Positions 50,991-59,295 of a stretch of DNA of 64,000 nt are shown piece by piece. The stretch covers positions 31,133 through 95,132 of the forward strand of contig MGDH01000038.1 in NCBI GenBank assembly GCA_001790855.1, in the 5' to 3' direction. Every line of letters starts with the position of its first letter. The stretch's first letter is position 1. The DNA is from Candidatus Schekmanbacteria bacterium RIFCSPLOWO2_02_FULL_38_14 (GTDB lineage Bacteria; Schekmanbacteria; GWA2-38-11). The translations under genes and the position numbers were made by a program. The notes below the pieces were generated by a model, which searched no databases, was not told where the DNA came from, and saw only the letters and a program-made list of their open reading frames with translations.

Positions 50991-52045
50991 AAAATTAACC
51001 CTTCCTGATTTTTTAAAATACACCAATCCAACCCGTCCTCTAAGTGTTCCCTATTTTTCCTCATTTTTGCAAATAATTCTGACCCTAAAATATCCTTTAA
51101 GCTTTTATCCCTTATATTTCCTCCCGGCAGCCTTACCATTGGGCATGGTTCAACGCCACCTTGAGAATTTATATGCAGCAATCCCCTGCCGGCGCCAAGG
51201 CATCCTCCAGCCATCTCTTCCCAGTGAGACTGGTTAACCAAGGCGAAATCTTCCCTCTCATTATACTTATCAACTACCTCTTTGAGAAATAGTTTTTCAG
51301 CCCTGTCACAGGAAAAGGTATCAGGTACATTATTATCCTTATGGTTATAATCTAAATATATTCCAACTTTGCACCCTGCCTCTATCATTCCATCAATGAA
51401 CTCTTCCTGGGTTACAGCAGAAATGTTCCTCTTTGTTACGGTCGTAGAAAAACCAAACTGGATATTCCTTTTCCTGGCTGATTCCATTGCCAATATAATC
51501 TTCTCATATGTTCCCTTACCTCTCCATGTATCAGTTTCCCTTTTAAACCCTTCAATACTGAAAAGAGGAAATATTGTTCTGCATTTTTCTAAGCGATCTG
51601 CCACTGCCTGCGTAAAAAGAGTTCCGTTAGTAAATATCCAGCTAACCACATCCCTGTGGCAGGTTAAAACATCAAGGAGCCCTTCTCTAAAAAAAGGTTC
51701 TCCGCCGCTAATCAAAAAGAGAAATATCCCTAAATCTTTTGCCTCATTAATCACTCTATCTATCTCTTCCAAAGAGAGTTCACCATCTTTCAGATATCCC
51801 TTTGCATAACAGCCTATGCAGTCGAGGTTGCATCTCATTGATGGGCTAATTATAAGAACCTTTGGAACAACAATTCCCTCGTCCCTCATCTTCTGGCTTA
51901 TCTCTTTAGCCCTGGTATAATTTTCAAACAAGCTAAGGATATCTAAGCTTCCATCACCTAAATTCTTGGAAAGAATATCTATAAATTTAGGTAAAAAATT
52001 ACTAATCTCTTTAACTTCATCAAAATTAATTGGGATTGAGGTCAT
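50987..52045 (-). CDS. Radical SAM protein with partial SPASM-like C-terminus
   Basis: 352-aa radical SAM enzyme; cluster ligands Cys72, Cys76, Cys79 in MRCNLDCIGCYAKG (Cx3Cx2C), then the SAM-binding LFLISGGEPFFRE and VSWIFTNGTLFTQ. Near the end lie Cys residues at GGCLGAGRG, GVEPCPMV and DWCILKN, resembling a SPASM/twitch auxiliary cluster that stops abruptly. Such enzymes often modify peptides or mature metalloenzymes. The gene overlaps the HMA-SurA gene by 4 bp (ATGA) and shares direction with the metal island; ribosome site AGGGAG. Confidence 0.82.
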   Translation of the reverse strand: MTSIPINFDEVKEISNFLPKFIDILSKNLGDGSLDILSLFENYTRAKEISQKMRDEGIVVPKVLIISPSMRCNLDCIGCYAKGYLKDGELSLEEIDRVINEAKDLGIFLFLISGGEPFFREGLLDVLTCHRDVVSWIFTNGTLFTQAVADRLEKCRTIFPLFSIEGFKRETDTWRGKGTYEKIILAMESARKRNIQFGFSTTVTKRNISAVTQEEFIDGMIEAGCKVGIYLDYNHKDNNVPDTFSCDRAEKLFLKEVVDKYNEREDFALVNQSHWEEMAGGCLGAGRGLLHINSQGGVEPCPMVRLPGGNIRDKSLKDILGSELFAKMRKNREHLEDGLDWCILKNQEGLIL

Positions 52046-52129
52046 TTAAAAATCTCCCTATATCTTACAAGCATGAAGGTTTACAAACTTGAAATAATCT
52101 TAGAGCAGAACTACTTTTTTTTTCAGCAA

Positions 52130-52533
52130 CTATTTTGCAAACGTCTTAATGTAATTTACCAGATCCCATCTTTCATTTTCAGTTAATTTCTTTTCCCATT
52201 GAGGCATTGGCTGGTTTCCTTTTGAAATTTTATAAAAAATCTCTCCGTCAGTCATCATGCTCATCATGTTATTGTTATTGAAGTTTGATGGTTTTACTGT
52301 TAGTTCATCTGCCATTGAACCTTTACCGTCTCCGGTTTCCACATGGCAGTCAATGCATTTTTTTTATAAAGTTCTTTGCCACGACTTATGGAATTTTCAT
52401 CTGTACTTAGAGAATTATTTACCCTTTTGTTTTCTTCTGGAACTTTCCAGTTCGTCATTCCGTGACCCCAAATATAAAAAGAAAATATAAATAGGACTGC
52501 TATTATTACTAAAAGTTTTGATAGGAATTTCAC
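52130..52533 (-). pseudogene. c-type cytochrome, reading frame broken in an A8 run
   Basis: Start GTG 52533 after AGGAG gives a signal peptide (LLVIIAVLFIFSFYIW) and GKELYKK. At 52358-52365 the coding strand has eight A; the frame as written continues as noise and stops, but one extra A restores CIDCHVETGDGKG, a heme c site (CxxCH), and KISKGNQPMPQWEKK with the axial Met, giving about 134 aa. This is either a real frameshift, slippage-dependent expression or a base-calling error in a homopolymer. It would be a small periplasmic class I cytochrome of the metal island. Confidence 0.7.
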
Positions 52534-52557
52534 AATACACTCCTTTTAGGACAGGCG

Positions 52558-52592
52558 AGACCTGCCTACCGCAGGCAGGCGCCTGACCTGCT
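52558..52592. repeat. GCCTACCGCAGGCAGGC hairpin
   Basis: Same palindrome as inside repeats at 26031 and 62289, here alone, just upstream of the cytochrome GTG. Confidence 0.55.
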
Positions 52593-52630
52593 TTCTTTCT
52601 ATTTTATCCCAACTTGTCAAAACGAATGTT

Positions 52631-53116
52631 TCATTTCCTTTCTGCAGTTTCTATTTCCTTGAATGTAAGAATTTTTCCACCATGCTCTTCAATAAATTCC
52701 AGGGCTTTCACTTTCCCTTTAAAAGCAATGACACTTGGTAAACATCTATCATAACATAATACAAATTGGGTTTTTGTCTGGTCAATCATGACCTTTTGTG
52801 AAGAACAGGGAGTAATATCACTCCCAACCACATAAAAGGCTTTTTCAGATTCTACAATCTCTCCTGTGTTAAAATCAGCAACTTTTATTGATAGATCCTT
52901 CTTTGAACTCTGAGCCTCATATTTTAATGCACACTTAATACAGCAAGCCTTTTCATCTTTTCCTTCTTCAAAAGTTACAAGGGTTTTTGTAATTTCATGA
53001 ACATCCCTTCCACATAAAGCGCATTTTTCGGGTTTCTGGTTAGGCAAAAATCCCATTCCAGAGAGCAATAAAACCTGCGATATTAAAAAAATCTGTAAAA
53101 ATGCTTTCTTGAAAAT
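52631..53116 (-). CDS. NosL-like secreted protein (copper chaperone family)
   Basis: 162-aa protein when started at an ATT (53114-53116) 5 bases after AAAAGGAG. Signal sequence FLQIFLISQVLLLSGMGFL then KPEKCALCGRDVHEITK, ACCIKCALKYE, VADFNTGEIVESEKAFYVV and TPCSSQKVM, which resemble NosL-type copper-binding lipoproteins (CxxC then D-F-x-T-G-E). No ATG is available near the ribosome site; an ATG at 53191 exists but its first 22 residues derive from a common intergenic repeat (HPHPNPLPSREREK). Function: periplasmic copper delivery, by analogy. Confidence 0.6.
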   Translation of the reverse strand: MFKKAFLQIFLISQVLLLSGMGFLPNQKPEKCALCGRDVHEITKTLVTFEEGKDEKACCIKCALKYEAQSSKKDLSIKVADFNTGEIVESEKAFYVVGSDITPCSSQKVMIDQTKTQFVLCYDRCLPSVIAFKGKVKALEFIEEHGGKILTFKEIETAERK

Positions 53117-53140
53117 GATTACTCCTTTTAAGCAACTAGA

Positions 53141-53240
53141 TTTTTCCCTCTCCCTTGATGGGAGAGGGTTTGGGTGAGGGTGAAATATCATCTTTGATCC
53201 CCCCTCCCTTTAATTCCCTCCCGCAAGGGGAGGGAATTTT
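53141..53240. repeat. Repeat encoding HPHPNPLPSRERE and two hairpins
   Basis: CCCTCTCCCTTGATGGGAGAGGG and ATTCCCTCCC/GGGAGGGAAT hairpins. Typical of a dispersed intergenic palindrome; on the minus strand the second hairpin may end the Spy-like gene transcript. Confidence 0.5.
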
Positions 53241-53258
53241 GATGGTTGTTTTACGGTT

Positions 53259-53861
53259 TTAATGTCCCCCCATCATTCCTCCATGGCTGCCCATTCCATC
53301 ACGTCCCATTGTATTGTTATCACGACTCATACTTCCCCTATCAATTTCCTGCTCTGTCTTTAAAGCATCACCTTTACTAATTTTTGACAACCTATCAAGC
53401 TGTTCATCAGTTAAAAGCTTCTTAGCTCGTTCTACTGATTTTATGTAATCCCATCTAATTTCTTTCCTTAAATTTTCCATTTCGTCAACCTTTTTCTTAA
53501 TTTCTTCCATGTCCGCACCTTTTTGCATTTGTAGCATTGCAAGCTCTCTTTCAAGCTTATCTGTGCTTAAAGCCTTCTTTGCCCTCTCATTCTCATATTC
53601 CTTCCCAATCTCATCAAGAGCCTTTATCTGGAATTCACTTAAATTCAGTTCTTCTCTTAAATCTAAATAAAACCCTCCTTCAACATTTCCACCCGGCTGC
53701 TGATATTGCGGAGATACCTCTTTTGGAGTCTCTCCACCATGCTTATGTCCCTTTCCCCCAAACCATCCCATCATATCCCCACACATCATGGCTTTAACCG
53801 GCACAGAAAAGATTACAATGCTTGAGATAAGAAATAATAGAAATACTATTTTCCTACGCAT
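53259..53861 (-). CDS. Spy/CpxP-like periplasmic protein (LTxxQ / zinc-resistance-associated)
   Basis: 200-aa exported protein. Signal peptide (FLLFLISSIVIFSVPVKA), a Met/Cys/His-rich N-terminus (MMCGDMMGWFGGKGHKHGG), a helical middle of the Spy/CpxP/ZraP type (REELNLSEFQIKALDEIGKEYENERAKKAL and LLTDEQLDRLSKI near the LTxxQ motif) and a Met/Gly/His-rich tail (GRDGMGSHGGMMGGH). The His/Met ends indicate metal binding. In other bacteria this group protects periplasmic proteins under metal stress. Ribosome site AAGGAGG; upstream G/C-runs noted separately. Confidence 0.82.
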   Translation of the reverse strand: MRRKIVFLLFLISSIVIFSVPVKAMMCGDMMGWFGGKGHKHGGETPKEVSPQYQQPGGNVEGGFYLDLREELNLSEFQIKALDEIGKEYENERAKKALSTDKLERELAMLQMQKGADMEEIKKKVDEMENLRKEIRWDYIKSVERAKKLLTDEQLDRLSKISKGDALKTEQEIDRGSMSRDNNTMGRDGMGSHGGMMGGH

Positions 53862-53903
53862 AACTTTGCCTCCTTGTGATTTTATAATTCCACCCTTTAG
53901 AAA

Positions 53904-53934
53904 AGGGGGGGGGCAAGGGGGGGGATTTGATTTT
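53904..53934. repeat. Two adjacent long G-tracts upstream of the Spy-like gene
   Basis: A run of about nine G, CAA, then about eight G (C-runs on the coding strand), 45-75 bp before the start codon. Such tracts can slip or form G-quadruplexes. Confidence 0.5.
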
Positions 53935-53975
53935 TACTTGAATCCTTGACCCTTTGACCCCTTCAATCCTTTATA

Positions 53976-54503
53976 TTACTGTCCCATATGCCCGCTATTT
54001 CCCATACCACTCCCTGAACCCATATTACTGCCGCTTCCCATACCATATCCTGAGCTATTTCCGTTTCCTCCCTGGCCCGAACCCATCATACCACCACTAT
54101 GATGGCCATCTGTTCCGCCTGTAGTTGTCATATGGGAATCACTTCCTCCCATTTCAGAGCCACTCATCATATTCTGATCACTATTACCTTGATGGCTTCC
54201 TGTCCCTGTCGCGCTGTCTCCGTGCATATTACTACCGCTTCCCATATTGGAATTTGTGCCCATATGAGAATTGGTGTTAGTAGAATCACTCTCTTGGGAA
54301 GTTCCAACATTTTTTCCCTTCATTGTCTGGGAACCCATTCCGCCTCCAGAACCATTTGTAATACCTTTGTTCATTTTCCCTTTACTGCCCTGTCCACTCT
54401 TCATCCCTGATTTGCTCCCCTTGTGCCCGGCAAAGCTAAAACTTGAAAAGGCAACAAAAACAACAATACTGAAAAAAACAATTACTATCTTTTTAAACTT
54501 CAT
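53976..54503 (-). CDS. Secreted Met/Gly/Ser/His-rich low-complexity protein
   Basis: 175 aa: signal peptide (IVFFSIVVFVAFSSFSFAG) followed by about 150 residues of Gly/Ser/Met/His/Asn with no Cys, including GSGSNMHGDS, GSGSEMGGSDSHM and MGSGSNMGSGSGMGNSGHM. Met spaced every 4-8 residues with interspersed His is the signature of extracytoplasmic copper-binding proteins (as in PcoE or CopK-like), although no family is recognisable. It is likely a periplasmic copper sponge. Ribosome site GAGGAAAATTTA. The pattern is independent of its neighbours' coding bias. Confidence 0.6.
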   Translation of the reverse strand: MKFKKIVIVFFSIVVFVAFSSFSFAGHKGSKSGMKSGQGSKGKMNKGITNGSGGGMGSQTMKGKNVGTSQESDSTNTNSHMGTNSNMGSGSNMHGDSATGTGSHQGNSDQNMMSGSEMGGSDSHMTTTGGTDGHHSGGMMGSGQGGNGNSSGYGMGSGSNMGSGSGMGNSGHMGQ

Positions 54504-54557
54504 TAAATTTTCCTCTAAAAAATATTTTTCTATTAAAATTCTCTGTCTATCAGAGTA

Positions 54558-54800
54558 TTATTCTACATTCCTCTTTTTTCTTACTCCCTTCTTTTTCAAA
54601 ACATCTGGTTGTAATTCTTTCTCTACCATCCTTTCTGCCTCAAACCAGTCAGCCAGTTCGTTACACGGAGTGCGTCCTCTTTTTTCATAAAGTTCGTAAG
54701 CTCGTTTCTGAATTTTTTCCATCAATTGTTCCTGGCTTAAAGATTTTTGAGAAACTTTTGTTGATGAAGTTTGCTTTCCGGGAGTATTTTTTCTTATCAT
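54558..54800 (-). CDS. DUF2934 family protein
   Basis: 80-aa Lys-rich protein with IQKRAYELYEKRGRTPCNELADWFEAERMVEKEL, the DUF2934 motif (I..RAYelYe.RG......DW..AE). A basic N-terminus and C-terminus (LKKKGVRKKRNVE) suggest nucleic-acid binding, but this is speculative. Unusually strong ribosome site (AAAGGAGGTG). It lies within the metal island on the same strand; its role there is unclear. Confidence 0.7.
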   Translation of the reverse strand: MIRKNTPGKQTSSTKVSQKSLSQEQLMEKIQKRAYELYEKRGRTPCNELADWFEAERMVEKELQPDVLKKKGVRKKRNVE

Positions 54801-54856
54801 TATTTTTCACCTCCTTTCCTTTGTTTCTGATTCTGACAAAACAGAGTTTCAGATGC

Positions 54857-55363
54857 TTACTTTATTTCGTGCCAGAACTTTGCAGTATGCTTTTTATCAT
54901 CATTTGTTTTAAATAAAATAATGACCCCATACTTTCCTTTCTCCTTCATTTCCATATCACATCCATAGTGTTTCATCTCATTGCTCCATTCAACCCATTT
55001 CTCCTGAGATTTTTCAGATGGGTCAATGACTTTAATTTTTATCTTTGCATCTTCTATCTTTTTACCGCCATTTTCTTCAGAAATTTCCATAGATAAATGG
55101 TGTGATGCATTTGGATCCATTTTCATCTTGCTTGCATCAACCTTCATATCCTGCATCATCTTATTATGCGCTGCCATGGTCTCTATTCCGTAAGAGACCA
55201 TATATTCATCTGCCTTTACTACATTTGCATTCATCATATGAATGTGAGCAGAAGGATGTTTTGCCGGATGTTCTTCTTCAGCCATAGCATGATGACGACA
55301 AGAACCAATAAGCCCCATAGACAATAACATTGTTGCCAATACTAAAAATTTCTTTTTATCCAT
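54857..55363 (-). CDS. His/Met-rich putative metal-binding lipoprotein
   Basis: About 168-aa lipoprotein from ATG 55363 after GGAGG. Signal peptide ending in LIGSC, then Met/His-rich HPAKHPSAHIHMMNANV and MVSYGIETMAAHNKMMQDM, then a beta-rich domain (HHLSMEISEENGGKKIEDAKIKIKV ... MKHYGCDMEMKEKGKYGV), similar in outline to periplasmic metal-delivery proteins. The two His at the start of the domain and HYG look like ligand positions. No family named with certainty; the context (CusABC upstream) supports copper handling. Confidence 0.6.
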   Translation of the reverse strand: MDKKKFLVLATMLLSMGLIGSCRHHAMAEEEHPAKHPSAHIHMMNANVVKADEYMVSYGIETMAAHNKMMQDMKVDASKMKMDPNASHHLSMEISEENGGKKIEDAKIKIKVIDPSEKSQEKWVEWSNEMKHYGCDMEMKEKGKYGVIILFKTNDDKKHTAKFWHEIK

Positions 55364-55392
55364 TTTTTCCTCCATAAGTTTAAGTTAAAACT

Positions 55393-55959
55393 TTAATGTG
55401 TATCCTCCTTGCCATTTTTATGAACATGTTTTTGCTCCGGTTTGGATTCTTTTTCTTTAGTCTCTTTCTTTACATCTTTGTGTTCAGTCCCATTATGCTT
55501 ATGCTCTGTTTCTTTTTCTTGTACTACTCCTTTTACTCCAACACCAAATTCATAAACCAGTTTGCCACCATAATACCCTCCTGCAAATATAACCCCCACT
55601 CCAATCAGCCACACAGCCGTGGAAAGAATAAAAAATCTGGTAATGATATTTGCTCTAATTAAAATTCTCCATAGTAAAAGAACTGCAAAAATTCCGAGAG
55701 CCGTAAATCCTAATATTTCGTGGATTTCCATAATCTCATGGGTAGCTTCACTGTGGGGGATAGACCTTGCTGCTAACCATCCTGTTAACGCAGTAGCTAT
55801 TATAGCAAAAAATCCAAATAAAAGATTCCACCACGCAGCATTTTTCAGGGATTCACTTTTTGTAAACCTTGCCAACAAATCACATAAAAATCCGACTGAC
55901 AATAAAGCAATAGTAAAGTGGACCATCATGGGATGAATAGGTATTGAATCAAAACTCAT
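55393..55959 (-). CDS. DUF2231 domain membrane protein with His-rich tail
   Basis: 188-aa inner-membrane protein with about four TM segments and the DUF2231 signature IPIHPMMVHFTIALLSVGF (HPxxVHF). The C-terminal tail after residue 150 is rich in Lys/Glu/His (KETEHKHNGTEHKDVKKETK, KPEQKHVHKNGKEDTH) and could bind metals in the cytoplasm or periplasm. DUF2231 proteins accompany cytochromes and metal efflux genes. It follows CusA by 15 bp and precedes the His/Met-rich lipoprotein by 17 bp, so it is probably in the same transcript. Confidence 0.85.
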   Translation of the reverse strand: MSFDSIPIHPMMVHFTIALLSVGFLCDLLARFTKSESLKNAAWWNLLFGFFAIIATALTGWLAARSIPHSEATHEIMEIHEILGFTALGIFAVLLLWRILIRANIITRFFILSTAVWLIGVGVIFAGGYYGGKLVYEFGVGVKGVVQEKETEHKHNGTEHKDVKKETKEKESKPEQKHVHKNGKEDTH

Positions 55960-55974
55960 CTGACACCTCCTCTT

Positions 55975-58900
55975 TTAAGGCTGCACATTCAGATTTGCTT
56001 CCTTTCTCACATAAAAGTACCAGCGCCAAACTTCATAGATGGCAGGATAGACCACCAGTTCCATAATGAACGAAGTAAAAATACCGCCAATCATTGGCGC
56101 AGCAATCCGCTTCATTACATCTGCGCCGGTGCCCGTTGACCACATGATTGGAACCAAGCCCATAAACATCACGGCCACAGTCATGAATTTAGGCCTCAAA
56201 CGCTTCACTGCACCTTCAACAATTGCCTCCCGCAAATGCTCTTTGGTCTTCATCATGCCTTTCTCACGCATAGCATAATATGCAATATCAAGATAAAGAA
56301 GCATGAATACACCGGTTTCTGCATCTACTCCCAAAAGTGCTATCAGCCCGACCCATACTGCAATGCTGGTGTTATAACCGAGGAGATAGAGAAACCAGAT
56401 TGCTCCGACTGCTGAAAACGGAACAGCAAGGAAAATAATCAATGTCTTTGCCGCAGAGCGGGTGTTAAAGTAAAGAAGTAGGATGATGATAAAGAGAGTG
56501 ATCGGAACCACTATCATCAACCTTTCCTCAACCCTCTGCATATATTCATACTGCCCGCTCCAGATAAGCGTATAGCCTGGAGGAAGTTTAACCTTTTCCC
56601 TTACTGCTTTTTTTGCATCAGCCACATAACCGCCAACATCACGCCCTGTAACATCCACATACACATAGCCGCTAAGCCTCCCGTTTTCATCCCTTATCAT
56701 GCCAGGACCTGACAGAAGCTTAATATCAGCAATCTGAGCCATTGGGATCTGCGCACCACCGGTGGTTGGAACCAGGACACGGCTGAGATTGTCAACTGTG
56801 CTTCTGTAGTCACGCAGATAGCGAACATTGACAGAATAACGTTCCCGCCCCTCAATCGTAGTGGTAATATTCTCGCCCCCGACAGCCGACATAACGACGC
56901 TCTCTGCCTGACCAATTGTGAGTCCATAGCGGGCAAGCTCCTCCCGCTTGAAATTGAAGTCAAGGAAGTAGCCCCCTGCTGTGCGCTCTGCAAAAACACT
57001 TGTTGTTCCCTGAACGTCTTTGATAACCATTTCAATATGCTGGCCTATCTCCTGGATTTTATTTAAATCCGAGCCAAGAACCTTAATCCCAACAGGAGTC
57101 CTTATCCCTGTTGTCAGCATATCCACTCTTGCTTTAATAGGCATTGTCCATGCATTGATAACGCCTGGAATCTGCAAGGCTTCGTTTAATCCCCCTGGCC
57201 CATAAATAAGTTCCTGTGTGTTCTTGTGGTCAGGCCAAGCACGGCGAAACATATTTTTTAACCACTCCGGTGCCCAGTCTGAATACCAGCGGGGCATTTT
57301 TGGCCACTGGTCATGAGGCTTAAGAACAACCACTGTCTCCATCATTGAAAACGGGGCTGGATCAGTTGCAGTTTCAGCCCTTCCTGCCTTGCCGAATACC
57401 CTTTCAACTTCCGGGAATGATTTAAGGATTTTATCCTGTACTTGCAGAATCTTCTGGGTCTCTGTTACAGAAATTCCAGGCATAGTGGTTGGCATATAAA
57501 GGAGTACACCCTCATCAAGGGGAGGCATAAACTCTGAACCAAGGCGGGAAAAAATCGGAATGGTAAGTAATATAATAACCACTGCACCGGCAATTGTTGC
57601 CCACTGATGGCGCAGTACAAATTCTACGATTGGATGATATATCCTCATCAGCGGGCGGCTGATAGGATGATTCTCTTCACTGTGAATTTTCCCGACAAGA
57701 ACCGCATTAACAACCCTGCACAGCAGGCGCGGACGGAAGTCAAAATTCTTCATGTGGGTAAAGAGAAGCCGTAGAGCCGGGTCAAGAGTAATTGCAAGCA
57801 CTGCTGCAATTATCATTGAAAAATTCTTTGTAAATGCAAGGGGTTTAAATAGCCGTCCTTCCATCGCCTCGAGTGTAAAAATAGGTATGAATGATACAGC
57901 GATTACAAGAAGTGCAAAGAAGCTCGGACCCCCCACTTCCTTGACCGCACTTATAACAACATCCTTAAAATTTCCAGGTCTTCCTTCCACATCCCAGTGT
58001 TCAAGTTTTTTGTGGGTCTGCTCAACCACAACAATGGCAGCATCAACCATTGCACCGACGGCTATGGCAATGCCCCCAAGGGACATTATGTTGGCCGTAA
58101 TCTTCATCCCGTACATGGGAATAAAGGAAATTATAATTGTAATAGGGATTGTGAGGATAGGAATAATAGCGCTTGGAATATGCCAGAGGAAGATTAAAAT
58201 CACAAGGCTTACAATCGTAAGTTCTTCAATAAGCGTACCCTTAAGTGTCTCAATTGACCTCTCAATCAGTTCTGCCCTATCATAAGTAGTTATAATTTTT
58301 ACACCCTCAGGCAAACTTGGCTCAATCTCGGCAATCCTTGCTTTAACCCGCTCAATCACCTTCAATGCGTTTTCACCAAACCTCATAATCACAATGGCTC
58401 CAACTGTTTCACCTTTTCCATCAAGCTCAGCAATACCCCGGCGGATATCAGGGCCTAAAGTAACCCTGCCGAGATTTTTTACCAGTATGGGCGTTCCTCC
58501 TCCCTCGTTTGTACCGACAACAATATTCTCAATATCAGAAACTGAGCGTATGTAGCCACGTCCCCTGACCATATATTCACGACCTGAAAATTCAACAAGC
58601 CTTCCTCCAACATCATTGTTTCCCTCCCTGATTGCATCGATAACCTTTTCTATTGGAATCTTATACGCCAGGAGCGTGTTGGGATCGAGGTTGACCTGAT
58701 ATTGACGGACAAATCCGCCAATCGGTGCAACCTCAGCCACACCGGGTATGGACTGAAGCTCATATCTAAGATGCCAATCCTGGAGTGAACGGAGTTCTGC
58801 CAGGTTATGTTTTCCAGTTGTATCTACAAGGGCATACTGGAAAACCCAGCCAACTGCCGTTGCATCCTTTGCAAGCTCTACCTGAACACCCTGAGGGAGT

Positions 58901-59256
58901 TTTGGTATGACACTGCTAAGATATTCAAGGGTTCGTGAGCGCGCCCAGTAGATATCTGTTCCATCTTCAAAAATAATATAGACATACGAATAGCCGAAGT
59001 CAGAGAAACCGCGAATATCTTTCACTTTTGGTGCACCAAGCATTGCTCTGATAATCGGGTAGGTAACCTGGTCTTCCATTATGTCAGGGCTTCTGTCCCA
59101 CCTCGAGTAGATTATCACCTGTGTGTCTGAAAGGTCGGGGATTGCATCAAGGGTAATATTCTTCATCGAATAGATTCCGGCAAAAACTGCCATACCTACG
59201 ACGATGAAGACAATGAATTTATTATTTGCGCAAAATTCGATAATTTTATTAATCAT
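55975..59256 (-). CDS. cusA: CusA-type heavy-metal RND efflux pump
   Basis: Inner-membrane proton-driven pump of 1093 aa that exports Cu(I)/Ag(I) across the envelope. HME-RND signatures: NIMSLGGIAIAVGAMVDAAI, and the periplasmic cleft segments AETATDPAPFSMMETVV and RVDMLTTGIRTPVGIKVLG, which match CusA (Met ligands) rather than CzcA. Twelve TM segments are visible. The gene is between cusB (39 bp upstream) and DUF2231. Specificity for monovalent copper/silver is inferred from the Met positions and the Met/His-rich neighbours. Confidence 0.9.
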   Translation of the reverse strand: MINKIIEFCANNKFIVFIVVGMAVFAGIYSMKNITLDAIPDLSDTQVIIYSRWDRSPDIMEDQVTYPIIRAMLGAPKVKDIRGFSDFGYSYVYIIFEDGTDIYWARSRTLEYLSSVIPKLPQGVQVELAKDATAVGWVFQYALVDTTGKHNLAELRSLQDWHLRYELQSIPGVAEVAPIGGFVRQYQVNLDPNTLLAYKIPIEKVIDAIREGNNDVGGRLVEFSGREYMVRGRGYIRSVSDIENIVVGTNEGGGTPILVKNLGRVTLGPDIRRGIAELDGKGETVGAIVIMRFGENALKVIERVKARIAEIEPSLPEGVKIITTYDRAELIERSIETLKGTLIEELTIVSLVILIFLWHIPSAIIPILTIPITIIISFIPMYGMKITANIMSLGGIAIAVGAMVDAAIVVVEQTHKKLEHWDVEGRPGNFKDVVISAVKEVGGPSFFALLVIAVSFIPIFTLEAMEGRLFKPLAFTKNFSMIIAAVLAITLDPALRLLFTHMKNFDFRPRLLCRVVNAVLVGKIHSEENHPISRPLMRIYHPIVEFVLRHQWATIAGAVVIILLTIPIFSRLGSEFMPPLDEGVLLYMPTTMPGISVTETQKILQVQDKILKSFPEVERVFGKAGRAETATDPAPFSMMETVVVLKPHDQWPKMPRWYSDWAPEWLKNMFRRAWPDHKNTQELIYGPGGLNEALQIPGVINAWTMPIKARVDMLTTGIRTPVGIKVLGSDLNKIQEIGQHIEMVIKDVQGTTSVFAERTAGGYFLDFNFKREELARYGLTIGQAESVVMSAVGGENITTTIEGRERYSVNVRYLRDYRSTVDNLSRVLVPTTGGAQIPMAQIADIKLLSGPGMIRDENGRLSGYVYVDVTGRDVGGYVADAKKAVREKVKLPPGYTLIWSGQYEYMQRVEERLMIVVPITLFIIILLLYFNTRSAAKTLIIFLAVPFSAVGAIWFLYLLGYNTSIAVWVGLIALLGVDAETGVFMLLYLDIAYYAMREKGMMKTKEHLREAIVEGAVKRLRPKFMTVAVMFMGLVPIMWSTGTGADVMKRIAAPMIGGIFTSFIMELVVYPAIYEVWRWYFYVRKEANLNVQP

Positions 59257-59295
59257 TATCTGAATACCTTAAGAGAGACCTGAGACCTGTCTTCC

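Noticed and set aside
52631..53191. Longer NosL-like reading from ATG 53191
   Set aside because: The first 22 residues (HPHPNPLPSREREK) are a translated intergenic repeat, and the ribosome site is 3' of it.
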